The notes under the pieces are model-generated. The model searched no databases and was not told the origin of the DNA. It worked only from the letters and a program-made list of their open reading frames with translations. A stretch of DNA of 53,722 bases from Ilumatobacteraceae bacterium. Lineage in GTDB: Bacteria; Actinomycetota; Acidimicrobiia; Acidimicrobiales; Ilumatobacteraceae. Below, one piece after another: positions 1-8,731 of this stretch. Position numbers and translations under genes: made by a program. Within the stretch, counting starts at the first letter, position 1. Each line of letters starts with the position of its first letter. The stretch spans positions 1-53,722 of the forward strand of contig JANYKU010000021.1 of NCBI GenBank assembly GCA_025358075.1, read 5' to 3'.

Positions 1-450
1 CTGGAGTCGATCGACGCCGGAACCACTCGATGCTTCGTCGAGACCGAGCTGCACATCACCGGCAAGGTCGCCCAGTTCGGCCGGGGCATCATGGGCGACG
101 TCAGCAAGAAGCTGATGAACCAGTTCGCCACGAACCTCAACACCATGCTCGACCAGCAGCCGGACGCAGCAGCGCCCGCCGAGCCCGAGCCCGCGGCCGA
201 GTCACCCGAGCCCGCTGCTGCGCCCACCGTCGAGGCCGAGACGGCCGCCGCCGAACGAGCATCGGCCAACGGGGCCAAGACCAGCAGCACCAAGGCAGAA
301 GCTGCCCCAACCGTTCGAAAGATCGACGGCCCCGCCGCCGCACCGATCGAGCTGTCCGACGTGGCCGGTTCGGCGATTCTCAAGCGCCTCCTCCCGCTGG
401 TGGGCGGTCTGGTGTTGCTCTGGATCGTCGTACGACGCCTCCGCCGCTAA
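1..450 (+). CDS. CoxG-like SRPBCC protein, C-terminal part
   Basis: The reading frame is open from the first base, so the N-terminus lies outside the window. The visible part begins with LESIDAGTTRCFVETEL and a GKVAQFGRGIMGDVSKKLMNQF stretch, which is typical of the end of the CoxG (carbon monoxide dehydrogenase subunit G-like) branch of the SRPBCC/START fold. A long Ala/Pro/Glu-rich linker follows. The protein ends in one hydrophobic segment (about LLPLVGGLVLLWIVV) and a basic tail, so it is probably tail-anchored with the SRPBCC domain in the cytoplasm. Family knowledge: such proteins bind hydrophobic ligands or help membrane attachment of CO dehydrogenase-type enzymes. No CODH genes are visible here, so the role is open. 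DUF501 follows after 4 nt. Confidence 0.85.
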   Translation: MESIDAGTTRCFVETELHITGKVAQFGRGIMGDVSKKLMNQFATNLNTMLDQQPDAAAPAEPEPAAESPEPAAAPTVEAETAAAERASANGAKTSSTKAEAAPTVRKIDGPAAAPIELSDVAGSAILKRLLPLVGGLVLLWIVVRRLRR

Positions 451-454
451 CGAC

Positions 455-922
455 GTGAGCGACGACGTCGCAGCCGTCCGTGACCTGATCGGCAGGTCGC
501 CGCGCGGGGCCTTCGAGGTCGTGGTCCGAGATGCCGGCGGTGATCCGGTCGTGCTGCGCAACGCTCCACTGCTCGACGATGGCGAGCCGATGCCGACCCG
601 CTACTGGCTCGTCGGCCGGCGCGAAGTCCTGGCCGTCAGCCGCCTCGAGTCGACGGGCGGTGTGCGCCGAGCGGAGGCCGAGCTCGACCCGGCGGAGATC
701 GCCGACGCCCACCGACGCTACGCCTCCGAGCGCGACGCATTACTTCCTTTGGGGCACACCGGCCCCCGACCGCACGGCGGCGTCGGCGGTACGCGTGTCG
801 GTGTGAAGTGCTTGCACGCCCACTACGCCTGGTTCCTGGCAGGTGGCGACGACCCGGTCGGAGCGTGGGTCGCTCGTCAATTGGCAGAGCAGACATCCGA
901 CCGGGTAGACGGTCGAGCATGA
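455..922 (+). CDS. DUF501 domain protein
   Basis: A 155-aa protein starting at GTG, 4 nt after the previous stop. It shows the DUF501 layout: a basic N-terminus, a PTRYWLV segment, SRLESTGGVRRAEAEL, and a C-terminal GVKCLHAHYAWFLAGGDDPVG block. The KCLHAH and DPVG motifs are the family signature. Function is unknown. In actinobacteria DUF501 is commonly found between a septum protein (DivIC/FtsB) downstream of enolase and a Ppx/GppA phosphatase. The next gene here, which overlaps by 4 nt (ATGA), is a shortened Ppx/GppA-like protein, so that order is kept. It is probably cytoplasmic and translationally coupled to its neighbour. Confidence 0.88.
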   Translation: MSDDVAAVRDLIGRSPRGAFEVVVRDAGGDPVVLRNAPLLDDGEPMPTRYWLVGRREVLAVSRLESTGGVRRAEAELDPAEIADAHRRYASERDALLPLGHTGPRPHGGVGGTRVGVKCLHAHYAWFLAGGDDPVGAWVARQLAEQTSDRVDGRA

Positions 923-1416
923 ACGCGGTCACCGTACGACTGGGCGACGATGCGACATCGGTCGACCTCGACGGCCAGTGCCACGTCATCCCCCTCGGCG
1001 CGGTGTCGCTGAGCAGTGCAGTGTTCGTGTCGGATCCACCGCGCCCGGAAGAGTTGACCAACGCGATCGGCGCTGTCGTCGACTACCTCGACGACATGCT
1101 GCGCGCCTTACCCGGCGCTGTCGGGGCCGACGAAGTCGGCATCGTCGGCCAGCATGCCGAGGTGATCGCCGCAGTCGAGTTCGGTGGCAACCCTCCACTT
1201 CCATTCTCGCTCGGCCGGGCGGCCGCCGAAGATGTGTTCCGCACGGTCGCCACCGAATCATCGGTCGACCGCGCCCGCAACCCTGGCTTGCCCGCCGAGG
1301 CGGTCGACACCATCGTCGCCGCCTGCTGCATCGTCGTGGCCTTCATGCGCCACCTTCACCTCGACACGGTCGATCTCAGGCATCTCGACGAAGTCGATCT
1401 CGGGAGGCCGTCATGA
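919..1416 (+). CDS. Shortened Ppx/GppA-like protein
   Basis: 165 aa; the ATG overlaps the DUF501 stop. The segments RAAAEDVFRTVATES (about residues 98-112) and NPGLPAEAVDTIVAACCIV (about 120-138) closely resemble the part of Ppx/GppA exopolyphosphatases that ends their second ribonuclease-H-like subdomain. Its position after DUF501 is also where ppx normally lies. Ppx proteins are about 300 aa or longer. Here the N-terminal phosphate-binding ASKHA motifs (the GTNS and GGGS-type loops) are not visible and the first 90 residues are diverged. Catalysis of polyphosphate or (p)ppGpp hydrolysis therefore seems unlikely. It may be a reduced binding protein or a decaying gene. The RimJ-like gene follows with a 4-nt overlap. 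Confidence 0.7.
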   Translation: MNAVTVRLGDDATSVDLDGQCHVIPLGAVSLSSAVFVSDPPRPEELTNAIGAVVDYLDDMLRALPGAVGADEVGIVGQHAEVIAAVEFGGNPPLPFSLGRAAAEDVFRTVATESSVDRARNPGLPAEAVDTIVAACCIVVAFMRHLHLDTVDLRHLDEVDLGRPS

Positions 1417-2051
1417 CCCTCGGTCGTCGCGGCGGGCTGCACCCGTCGATCTCCATCGAGCCCGGCACGCGTCTGTACGGCAAGCGGGTCATGCTCCGAC
1501 CGTTGCTGGCCACCGACTTCCCGCAATGGACCGAGGTTCGCCAGCGCAATGATCAATGGCTGACGTCCTGGGAACCGCTACGCGCCAACAACCTCGCCGA
1601 CCCCACTCGGCATCGCGACGCCTTCGCCTCACGATGCGCCACCCGAGATCGCGAACGCCAGGTCGGCACTGCATACGGATTCGGGCTGTTCGTCGACAAC
1701 GTCTTCGCCGGTGAGATCAACATCAACAACGTCGTCCGCGGCGCGTTTCAATGCGGCGTCGTCGGGTATTGGATCGATGAACGTCACGCCGGTAACCGGT
1801 ACATCGCCGAGGGGTTCGCCGTCATCTCGCGCTTCGCGTTCGACGAGCTCCACCTGCACCGGCTGGAGATCTGCATCGTGCCGCGCAACACCAATAGCCG
1901 ACGGGTGATGGAGGTGCTGAACGTCCGCGAGGAAGGCGTCGCACTTCGCTACCTGGAGATCAACGGCAACTGGGAAGACCATGTTCGCTATGCGATCACG
2001 GCGGAGGAATGGGACCAGCGGCGCGCTGAGCTGACCGCGGCCTGGCTCTGA
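1413..2051 (+). CDS. GNAT N-acetyltransferase, RimJ/RimL type
   Basis: A 212-aa GNAT-fold protein. It starts with the RLYGKRVMLRPLLATDFPQW strand of RimJ-like enzymes. It continues through GYWIDERHAGNRYIAEGFAVISRFAF, the acetyl-CoA pyrophosphate-binding loop region, and ends with LHRLEICIVPRNTNSRRVMEVLNVREEG, the typical RimJ helix before the last strands. Family role: acetyl-CoA dependent N-terminal acetylation of ribosomal proteins or other small acceptors. ATGA overlap with the preceding gene makes it the last member of a four-gene run. In mycobacteria a rimJ lies beside galU-moeA-sepX; here no acetyltransferase is seen at that distant locus, so this copy could be the equivalent, but that is inference. 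Confidence 0.85.
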   Translation: MTLGRRGGLHPSISIEPGTRLYGKRVMLRPLLATDFPQWTEVRQRNDQWLTSWEPLRANNLADPTRHRDAFASRCATRDRERQVGTAYGFGLFVDNVFAGEININNVVRGAFQCGVVGYWIDERHAGNRYIAEGFAVISRFAFDELHLHRLEICIVPRNTNSRRVMEVLNVREEGVALRYLEINGNWEDHVRYAITAEEWDQRRAELTAAWL

Positions 2052-2091
2052 CGTGCCGGTCAAGCCGGCATCGGTGGCTGCTGTGGGTCGG

Positions 2092-2409
2092 CTATTCGCT
2101 GGCGATGCGCACGGCTTGGGCTCGTGCCCGGCGAACGCTGGTGCGCCGCTTCCACATCTTCATCTTCCAGTGGCGCTTGAGAGCACCGCCTGAATCGGCC
2201 TTGGCCTTGGCCTTCTCGGAGTCGTGATGGTGCGACGGCACCCAGGCCCTGCCTGGCTCGTGCACCTCGTCCGGCTCGTAACCGGCACTGACCTGCGCAG
2301 TCAGTGCGTCCAGCTCGCTGTGGATGCGATGCCGCTCGTTGTGGGCGTGGGCACGCGAGTCCATCTTCGGCGGGGGGATCGCCTCTTGACTGCGATGGCG
2401 CTGGCTCAT
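2092..2409 (-). CDS. Small basic hypothetical protein
   Basis: A 105-aa protein, not recognised. A strong Shine-Dalgarno GGAGGT lies 5 nt before the ATG on the minus strand, which is the main support for it being real. The composition is highly charged: a Gln/Arg/His-rich N-terminus, a central HHHDSEKAKAKAD patch, and a strongly basic C-terminus (KRHWKMKMWKRRTSVRRARAQ). It has no signal peptide or membrane helix. A nucleic-acid or ribosome-associated role would fit such a basic tail but is a guess. It stands alone between convergent rimJ-like and tandem echA genes; TANNNT-like hexamers about 30 nt upstream of the start could be its promoter. Confidence 0.6.
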   Translation of the reverse strand: MSQRHRSQEAIPPPKMDSRAHAHNERHRIHSELDALTAQVSAGYEPDEVHEPGRAWVPSHHHDSEKAKAKADSGGALKRHWKMKMWKRRTSVRRARAQAVRIASE

Positions 2410-2535
2410 GAAGTACCTCCGTTTGTTTGTCGGAATGTACGGTCTTGGGAGCTATCCGTATATGAACGGTAATCCACACCCTAAGGGGCAAGGAAGACAC
2501 GTTGCGTAACAATCGTGCGCGTTTTTGGTGCGCGC

Positions 2536-3294
2536 TCAGCTCCGCTTGGCGCTGATCTTGGCCTGCAGCGTGGCCAGCCGCTCGGCAAACCACGGCTGCT
2601 TGGTGCTCCACAACTGGGGATCGAGCTCGCGCTTGACGGCCGCCGGGTGCTCGTCGACGCCGGCCATTGCCTGAATCGTTCGTTTTGTCTCGATCACCAA
2701 CTGGCGGGGCGCGCTTGCCGCGCGGGCAGCCATCGCCTGCGCGAGGAAAAGCAACTGATCGTCGTCGACGCAACGGTGGGCGAGGCCGACGCGTGCTGCC
2801 TCTTCTCCGTCCATGACCTCGCCGAAGATGACGGCTGCCATCGCCGTTTGCGGCCCGGCAATGCGACGCAGCATCCACGTGTGCCCACCGCCTGGGTGCA
2901 GCCCGATCTGTAGGAAGCGGGTGTCGAACTTGGCGCGGCGAGCGGCGAGCCTGACGTCGCAGCCGAGTGCCAAGTTCATGCCGGCGCCGACCGCCGCACC
3001 GTTGACCGCGGCCAGGGTCGGTAGCGGGCTTCGGGCAATGCGCAGGAAGCCCTCGTAGATCGCACCGAGGCTGTCTTCGCCCGCTTCGGCAAGGTTGCCG
3101 AGGTTTGCGCCCGCGCAGAATGCCGGCGGCGCCCCTGTGACCACGATCGCGCCAACCGACTGATCACTTTCGATCTCGTCCATCGCGGCAACGATCTCCG
3201 CAACCATCGGCTCAGTAAGCGTGTTGCGTTCGGCCGGGTTGTTCAACGTCAGCGTGGCGACGCCTTCGGAATGGGATACGACGACGAGCGACAT
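2536..3294 (-). CDS. Enoyl-CoA hydratase/isomerase family protein
   Basis: A 252-aa crotonase-fold protein. Features in order: TLNNPAERNTLTEPMVAE (N-terminal strand-turn), IVVTGAPPAFCAGANLGNL (first oxyanion-hole/CoA-binding loop), and LAAVNGAAVGAGMNLALGCDVRLAA, the second oxyanion loop. It then has RFLQIGLHPGGGHTWMLRRIAG, where classic hydratases carry a catalytic Glu near GLxPxxG; here the position around LHPGGG lacks the usual Glu, so hydratase activity is uncertain. It acts on acyl-CoA substrates in the cytoplasm. The ATG at 3294 was chosen because TACCGT stands 7 nt upstream, as in many genes of this window. It is divergent from the gene at 3320, with overlapping promoters. Confidence 0.9.
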   Translation of the reverse strand: MSLVVVSHSEGVATLTLNNPAERNTLTEPMVAEIVAAMDEIESDQSVGAIVVTGAPPAFCAGANLGNLAEAGEDSLGAIYEGFLRIARSPLPTLAAVNGAAVGAGMNLALGCDVRLAARRAKFDTRFLQIGLHPGGGHTWMLRRIAGPQTAMAAVIFGEVMDGEEAARVGLAHRCVDDDQLLFLAQAMAARAASAPRQLVIETKRTIQAMAGVDEHPAAVKRELDPQLWSTKQPWFAERLATLQAKISAKRS

Positions 3295-3301
3295 GGCCGA
3301 C

Positions 3302-3311
3302 ACGGTAGCGT
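3302..3311. promoter_or_regulatory. Overlapping divergent -10 boxes
   Basis: On the minus strand TACCGT (3302-3307) lies 7 nt before the ATG at 3294. On the plus strand TAGCGT (3306-3311) lies 8 nt before the ATG at 3320. The two hexamers share the TA at 3306-3307. Both would give leaderless mRNAs. Inference from sequence only. Confidence 0.55.
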
Positions 3312-3319
3312 CACCGCTG

Positions 3320-3934
3320 ATGCTCGACCATGTGTTCACCGACGCGATCAGCGCGCTGCGCGACGCGTTCGAGGCCGCCTTCCTCGAGCGCCAGGCCTTC
3401 GACGAACACTTCCAGGTCGACGTGCTGCTCGGAGACCTCTCCTGGGAGACGTCGTATGGCCTTCCGGGTGAAGGGCAGCCGCCGCGGGTCGTCGCCCACA
3501 TCAACTTCGACTGGCCCAGTTGGAGCCAAACCGCGTACCGCAGTTGGTGCGTCGAGGAAGTGCTCGATCGGCTACCGGCCATCGAGATGGAGATCGTCTT
3601 TCGCGTGCAACGGCTGATCACCCAGCCTCATCCATCGGTCGTGCAACCGTCCATGCCGACCACCAGTCCATTGATCGGCAACGAACGCCTCGAGCGTGCC
3701 GGACTGACGGTGGAGATCGGTCATCTCGACGGGCTCGACAGCGACCCCGAGTACGCCATCGAGGTGACCTACGAGGGTCTCTACGAGCTCGCCGAGGAGA
3801 CACTCGCCGACGGCGCCAGCACGCTGCTCGACGAGCACTTCGGCGCCCTCGGCGGTTGGATCGCGGCCACGCTCGTGAAGCTCGGCGATCTCAAGCTCGT
3901 CTTCCGCCCCGCCGACGACGACGCCAGCCTGTAA
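3320..3934 (+). CDS. Conserved-looking hypothetical protein
   Basis: A 204-aa soluble acidic protein with no recognised domain. It contains a DAFEAAFLERQAFDEHF helix, a VVAHINFDWPSWSQTAYRSW strand region with three tryptophans, and a C-terminal EYAIEVTYEGLYELAEETLADG helix. No signal peptide or membrane segment is seen. An in-frame ATG exists at 3293, but that codon overlaps the start codon of the divergent hydratase. The ATG at 3320 is preferred because a TAGCGT -10 box sits 8 nt upstream. The stop codon is followed immediately by a 45-bp palindrome. Function unknown; the only context clue is a promoter shared with the hydratase. Confidence 0.7.
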   Translation: MLDHVFTDAISALRDAFEAAFLERQAFDEHFQVDVLLGDLSWETSYGLPGEGQPPRVVAHINFDWPSWSQTAYRSWCVEEVLDRLPAIEMEIVFRVQRLITQPHPSVVQPSMPTTSPLIGNERLERAGLTVEIGHLDGLDSDPEYAIEVTYEGLYELAEETLADGASTLLDEHFGALGGWIAATLVKLGDLKLVFRPADDDASL

Positions 3935-3979
3935 GCAAGTCACCGATTCTCCGGCACTGCCGATGAATCGGTGAATTGC
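3935..3979. repeat. 45-bp palindromic repeat, copy A
   Basis: It starts directly after the upstream TAA stop. The left arm GCAAGTCACCGATT and right arm AATCGGTGAATTGC pair with one mismatch around a 17-nt loop. It is 42/45 identical to copy B at 4936-4980. Possible roles are a terminator-like hairpin or the boundary of a transposable cassette. Confidence 0.85.
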
Positions 3980-4023
3980 TGCGGCCGTGCTCGACTGTGA
4001 GACCCCTCTGCGACCATCTCCAC

Positions 4024-4935
4024 ATGGATCAGCGACTCGCAAACCTCGCGGCGGCTGCCGCCGATCGACATGGCGTGTTCACGACGAAGATCGCTCAACA
4101 GCTCGGCATCTCCGACCGCCTCCGACTCGAGTGGCTCGAGATGGGACGGATCGAACGACTCGGCGTTCACACGTTCCGGTTCGCGGGCGCACCGATCACG
4201 TGGAAGATGGGTCTGGCATCGGCGCTCGGCAATCTCCGACCGGCTGCCGTCATCGCTGGTCGCTCGGCAGCGGTACTGCACAAGCTCGATGGGTTCGGGT
4301 GCGGTCCTGTCGAGGTTTGGGCGCCGAGGTCGTACCGCAACCGCGCCTCTGCTGCAGTAACCAAGGTCAGCGGTCGGCCGCTGTTGATCCGCGATGCAAT
4401 CACCATCGACGGCATCCGCTGCGTCACTGCCGAGCGGCTGATCGTCGACTCGTTGCTGTTTCGGTTCGCAAAGGCCGAGGTCCACAACGCGATCGACTCG
4501 GCGATCCGGATGCGACTCGTCAACGAGAAGCGCCTCTATCAGCGCATCGTCGATGACCTGCCCTCCAACGCACCGCATCGACAGCAACTCATCGGCGCCG
4601 TGGTCGACAGCGGAGGCGAAAGCACCCTCGAACGCCGGTTCCTTGCGCTGATTCGTCGCGCCGGTTTGCCACGTCCTCAGCTGCGATGTATCTACCTTGC
4701 GGGAACTCGCACATTGGCGCGTGTCGACGCCGAGTTCGCCAACGGCCTGATCGTCGAGCTAGCGGGGCACGGTACGCATTCCACCCGGGTCCAGCGGCAA
4801 CGCGACGCGCAACGACACACCGAACTCACCCTGCTCGACAAACGAGTGATCACATTCACGTACGACGACGTCTACGGGCGACCAGGTTGGGTGCTCGACA
4901 TCCTTCGAGCCGCGGGTGCGGCCGAGGCAGCGTAG
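4024..4935 (+). CDS. AbiEi-like/DUF559-like two-domain protein
   Basis: 303 aa. Residues 1-45 (ADRHGVFTTKIAQQLGISDRLR...GRIERLGVHTFRF) match the winged-helix N-terminal domain of type IV antitoxins of the AbiEi type. Residues about 200-303 (ESTLERRFLALIRRAGLPRPQ, RVDAEFANGLIVELAGHGTH, RDAQRHTEL, RVITFTYDDV) resemble the Vsr/DUF559 nuclease-like fold, with the D of RVDAEF and E of IVELAG in the place of PD-(D/E)xK acidic residues. This combination is widespread in actinobacteria, often without an AbiEii toxin; none is seen here. Role unproven: regulator, orphan antitoxin or nuclease. The gene is exactly bracketed by two near-identical palindromes, which suggests mobility. Confidence 0.8.
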   Translation: MDQRLANLAAAAADRHGVFTTKIAQQLGISDRLRLEWLEMGRIERLGVHTFRFAGAPITWKMGLASALGNLRPAAVIAGRSAAVLHKLDGFGCGPVEVWAPRSYRNRASAAVTKVSGRPLLIRDAITIDGIRCVTAERLIVDSLLFRFAKAEVHNAIDSAIRMRLVNEKRLYQRIVDDLPSNAPHRQQLIGAVVDSGGESTLERRFLALIRRAGLPRPQLRCIYLAGTRTLARVDAEFANGLIVELAGHGTHSTRVQRQRDAQRHTELTLLDKRVITFTYDDVYGRPGWVLDILRAAGAAEAA

Positions 4936-4980
4936 GCAAGTCACCGATTCTCCGGCACAGCCGATCAATCGGTGACTTGC
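4936..4980. repeat. 45-bp palindromic repeat, copy B
   Basis: It starts directly after the TAG stop of the AbiEi-like gene. Perfect 14-bp arms (GCAAGTCACCGATT and AATCGGTGACTTGC) enclose a 17-nt loop. It lies in the same orientation as copy A and differs from it at 3 of 45 positions. Confidence 0.85.
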
Positions 4981-5006
4981 TGGGCGTGAACGAGCGAAAT
5001 GCTCCG

Positions 5007-5966
5007 CTAGAGGGCGCCGCCGCGGGCCCGGAGCTCGGTTCGAATGGCTTCGGCGATGTCGAGGGCGAGGATCTCGGCGCCGGTGGTGTTGAGGTGGAAA
5101 CCATCGTCGCGGCGCACGGGTTTGAACACCCCGTCGCGCGGATCCTGCACGTCGGAGGCAAAGCCTCCACTGAGGCCGGAGAAGCGCTTCCAGGTGTCGA
5201 TGAAGACCACCTTCGGACGTTTGGCGGCCTCGTCCATCACCACCTCGTTCTGCACCTGCAACCTCGCCGTGTTATCGGGGTTGTCGTCGTTGGGGATGCC
5301 AACCCAGATGAGGGTGCGGTTGTCGCCGCCGAGGTAGTCCATGGCTGCACCGACCCGCTTGCCGTACTCGGCCTTCCAATCGGCGTCGCCGCCGCCAGAT
5401 GCCGGGGCGTGCTGCACGGCCCACGTCTTGTCGGGGTTGCGCAGACCCTGGGCGTCGTTGCCGCCGAAGGTGACCACGACGATGTCGGGGTTGACGGCGG
5501 GGATCCGCTGGGCGAAGTACGAAGGCCAATCGAAGAAGTCGGGCCGACTGAGACCGGAGGAGACCTTGTAGTCGAGCGTCGCGCTGACCATGCCGGTCTG
5601 CTTCATGAGCTTGTCGAGGTACGGGGCGAACGTGCCGGCATCGCTGTCGCCGGCGACATACAAGACGGCCGGATTGGCAGCCGTGGGAACTGACTTCTCC
5701 TTCGGCTTCAACTCAGTGGTCGAGGTTGAAGGCGACGTCGACGATGACGTCAAGGGAGCAGCAGGTCCGCCGCTGACCACCAGCGACGTGCTCGGGGCGG
5801 TCGGGGCGGCCTCTGTCGGTGAACTTGGGCCGGCGAACACGGCGGTCACGATGCTGTAGACCAGGAAGAGCACGGCGACGATGACGATCCCCGCAATGGC
5901 GCGGCGCGCGGAGTAGACACGTTGTGGCAGGCGTTGGCGCGGTGGTTGTACAGGGGCGAGATACAT
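5007..5966 (-). CDS. DUF459 SGNH-hydrolase-like exported protein
   Basis: 319 aa. A short cytoplasmic stretch is followed by one membrane helix (AIAGIVIVAVLFLVYSIVTAVFA, about residues 23-45), a Ser/Thr/Pro linker and a periplasmic SGNH domain. Visible blocks are VLYVAGDSDAG (block I with GDS), IVVVTFGGNDAQG (block III GGND) and DDGFHLNTTGAEILALDIAEAI (block V with His). This is the DUF459 family, often linked with cell-envelope O-acylation; the substrate is not known. No acyltransferase partner is adjacent. A TAGGAT box (minus strand, 5982-5987) would place transcription start about 8-9 nt before the ATG. It is divergent from the BMP transporter operon. Confidence 0.88.
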   Translation of the reverse strand: MYLAPVQPPRQRLPQRVYSARRAIAGIVIVAVLFLVYSIVTAVFAGPSSPTEAAPTAPSTSLVVSGGPAAPLTSSSTSPSTSTTELKPKEKSVPTAANPAVLYVAGDSDAGTFAPYLDKLMKQTGMVSATLDYKVSSGLSRPDFFDWPSYFAQRIPAVNPDIVVVTFGGNDAQGLRNPDKTWAVQHAPASGGGDADWKAEYGKRVGAAMDYLGGDNRTLIWVGIPNDDNPDNTARLQVQNEVVMDEAAKRPKVVFIDTWKRFSGLSGGFASDVQDPRDGVFKPVRRDDGFHLNTTGAEILALDIAEAIRTELRARGGAL

Positions 5967-6025
5967 CGTCTACCGAGGCCAATCCTACGGGACCAAGGGG
6001 TATGGAGCGGGCTCTTGCCCATGGC

Positions 6026-6031
6026 TACAAT
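6026..6031 (+). promoter_or_regulatory. Probable -10 box of the BMP operon
   Basis: TACAAT in the right orientation about 50 nt before the BMP start would leave a 5' leader of roughly 45 nt. That leader carries the purine-rich AGGGGGAG ribosome site at 6071-6078. No riboswitch-like fold is apparent in so short a leader. Confidence 0.45.
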
Positions 6032-6083
6032 GCCGATTGGATATTCCGTCCACCGAAAGAACAAACTCCAAGGGGGAGAACTA

Positions 6084-7133
6084 ATGCGCAAGAGCAAGCG
6101 ATTTACTTTGCTCGCGACGGTTGCTGCGCTCGGCGTCCTAGCCGCAGCCTGTGGTTCCAGCACCAAGTCATCATCCACGAACGCAGGCGCGACGACGACA
6201 GCTGCTGCTGCGTCGAGCAACGTGACCGCCGGCCTCGCTTTCGACACTGGTGGACGCGGCGACGGCACATTCAACGACTCCGCCGGCCGTGGTCTCGACC
6301 AGGCCGTCAGTCAGCTCGGCGTCAAGAAGATCGAGCTCGACGCCGTGAAGGACGAGGACCGCAAGAGCAACCTCCTCTTGCTGGTGCAGCAGAAGGCCAA
6401 CCCGATCATCGGCGTCGGCTTCCTGTTCGGCGACCCGATGCTCCCGATCGCCAAGGCCAACCCCAACACCACGTTCGCCATCATCGACTCGGTTGTCGAC
6501 GCCCCGAACGTTCGCAGCCTGGTGTTCGCCGAGAACGAAGGTTCGTTCCTGGTCGGCGCCGCAGCGGCGTTGAAGAGCAAGACCGGCCACATCGGCTTCA
6601 TCGGTGGTCAAGAGGTCGACCTCATCAAGAAGTTCGAGGCCGGGTACATCGCCGGTGCCAAGGCCGTGAATCCTTCGATCAAGATCGAGAGCAAGTACCT
6701 CGGGCCAGCAGGCGACAACTCCGCATGGGGCAACGTCGCCGGTGCCAAGGAGATCGCCAAGGGCTGGTATGACGCCGGCGCCGACGTGATCTACACGGCA
6801 GCTGGTGGCTCGGGTGCCGGCACGATCCAGGCCGCTGTCGAAGCAGGCAAGTGGGCCATCGGTGTCGACTCCGATCAGTACCTGCTCGCCAAGCCAGACG
6901 AGCAGAAGCACATCCTCACCTCGATGCTCAAGCACGTCGACGTCGCTGTGTTCCAAACCTTCAAGGCCGTCGCTGATGGCGACACCAAGGGTGGCATCAT
7001 CACCTTCGACCTCAAGACCGACGGTGTTGGCTATGCGACCTCTGGCGGCTACCTCGACGACGTCAAGGCCAAGCTCGAAGCGTACAAGGCCGACATCATC
7101 AGCGGCAAGATCGTGGTTCCGACCAAGCCCTGA
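6084..7133 (+). CDS. BMP-family nucleoside-binding lipoprotein
   Basis: 349 aa. The N-terminus MRKSKRFTLLATVAALGVLAAACGSS is a lipoprotein signal peptide, with the lipobox AAAC giving an N-terminal Cys. The mature protein starts with a Ser/Thr/Ala linker and then a bmp (PnrA-like) domain: GLAFDTGGRGDGTFNDSAGRGLDQA near the start, IGFIGGQEVDLIKKFEAGYIAGA in the middle and VDSDQYL in the second half. Family role: high-affinity capture of purine or pyrimidine nucleosides outside the membrane. The ATG at 6084 is supported by AGGGGGAG 5 nt upstream. A strong hairpin separates it from the ATPase gene, as often seen where the binding protein is made in excess. Confidence 0.95.
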   Translation: MRKSKRFTLLATVAALGVLAAACGSSTKSSSTNAGATTTAAAASSNVTAGLAFDTGGRGDGTFNDSAGRGLDQAVSQLGVKKIELDAVKDEDRKSNLLLLVQQKANPIIGVGFLFGDPMLPIAKANPNTTFAIIDSVVDAPNVRSLVFAENEGSFLVGAAAALKSKTGHIGFIGGQEVDLIKKFEAGYIAGAKAVNPSIKIESKYLGPAGDNSAWGNVAGAKEIAKGWYDAGADVIYTAAGGSGAGTIQAAVEAGKWAIGVDSDQYLLAKPDEQKHILTSMLKHVDVAVFQTFKAVADGDTKGGIITFDLKTDGVGYATSGGYLDDVKAKLEAYKADIISGKIVVPTKP

Positions 7134-7152
7134 CCTAACTCCACGTTGACAT

Positions 7153-7185
7153 CACGAGCCCGGGGCAATCGCGCCCCGGGCTCGT
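7153..7185 (+). terminator. Intra-operon GC hairpin
   Basis: A perfect 14-bp stem (CACGAGCCCGGGGC with its complement) around a 5-nt loop, 19 nt after the BMP stop. It is followed by TGTGTT, not a proper U-run. It is likely a partial terminator or 3'-end stabiliser that raises lipoprotein mRNA over the downstream transporter genes. Confidence 0.75.
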
Positions 7186-7198
7186 GTGTTAAACAGCA

Positions 7199-8727
<1,529 letters not shown>

Positions 8728-8731
<4 letters not shown>

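Noticed and set aside
2510..2535. GCGCG/CGCGC hairpin after the enoyl-CoA hydratase gene
   Set aside because: Only a 5-bp self-complementary stem; too weak to call a terminator.
3935..4980. Integron gene cassette (ORF plus attC)
   Set aside because: The palindromes lack GTTRRRY/RYYYAAC core sites, are near-identical rather than variable, and no integrase is present.
5967..6083. Purine riboswitch before the nucleoside transporter operon
   Set aside because: The inferred leader is only about 45-50 nt and shows no three-way-junction pattern.
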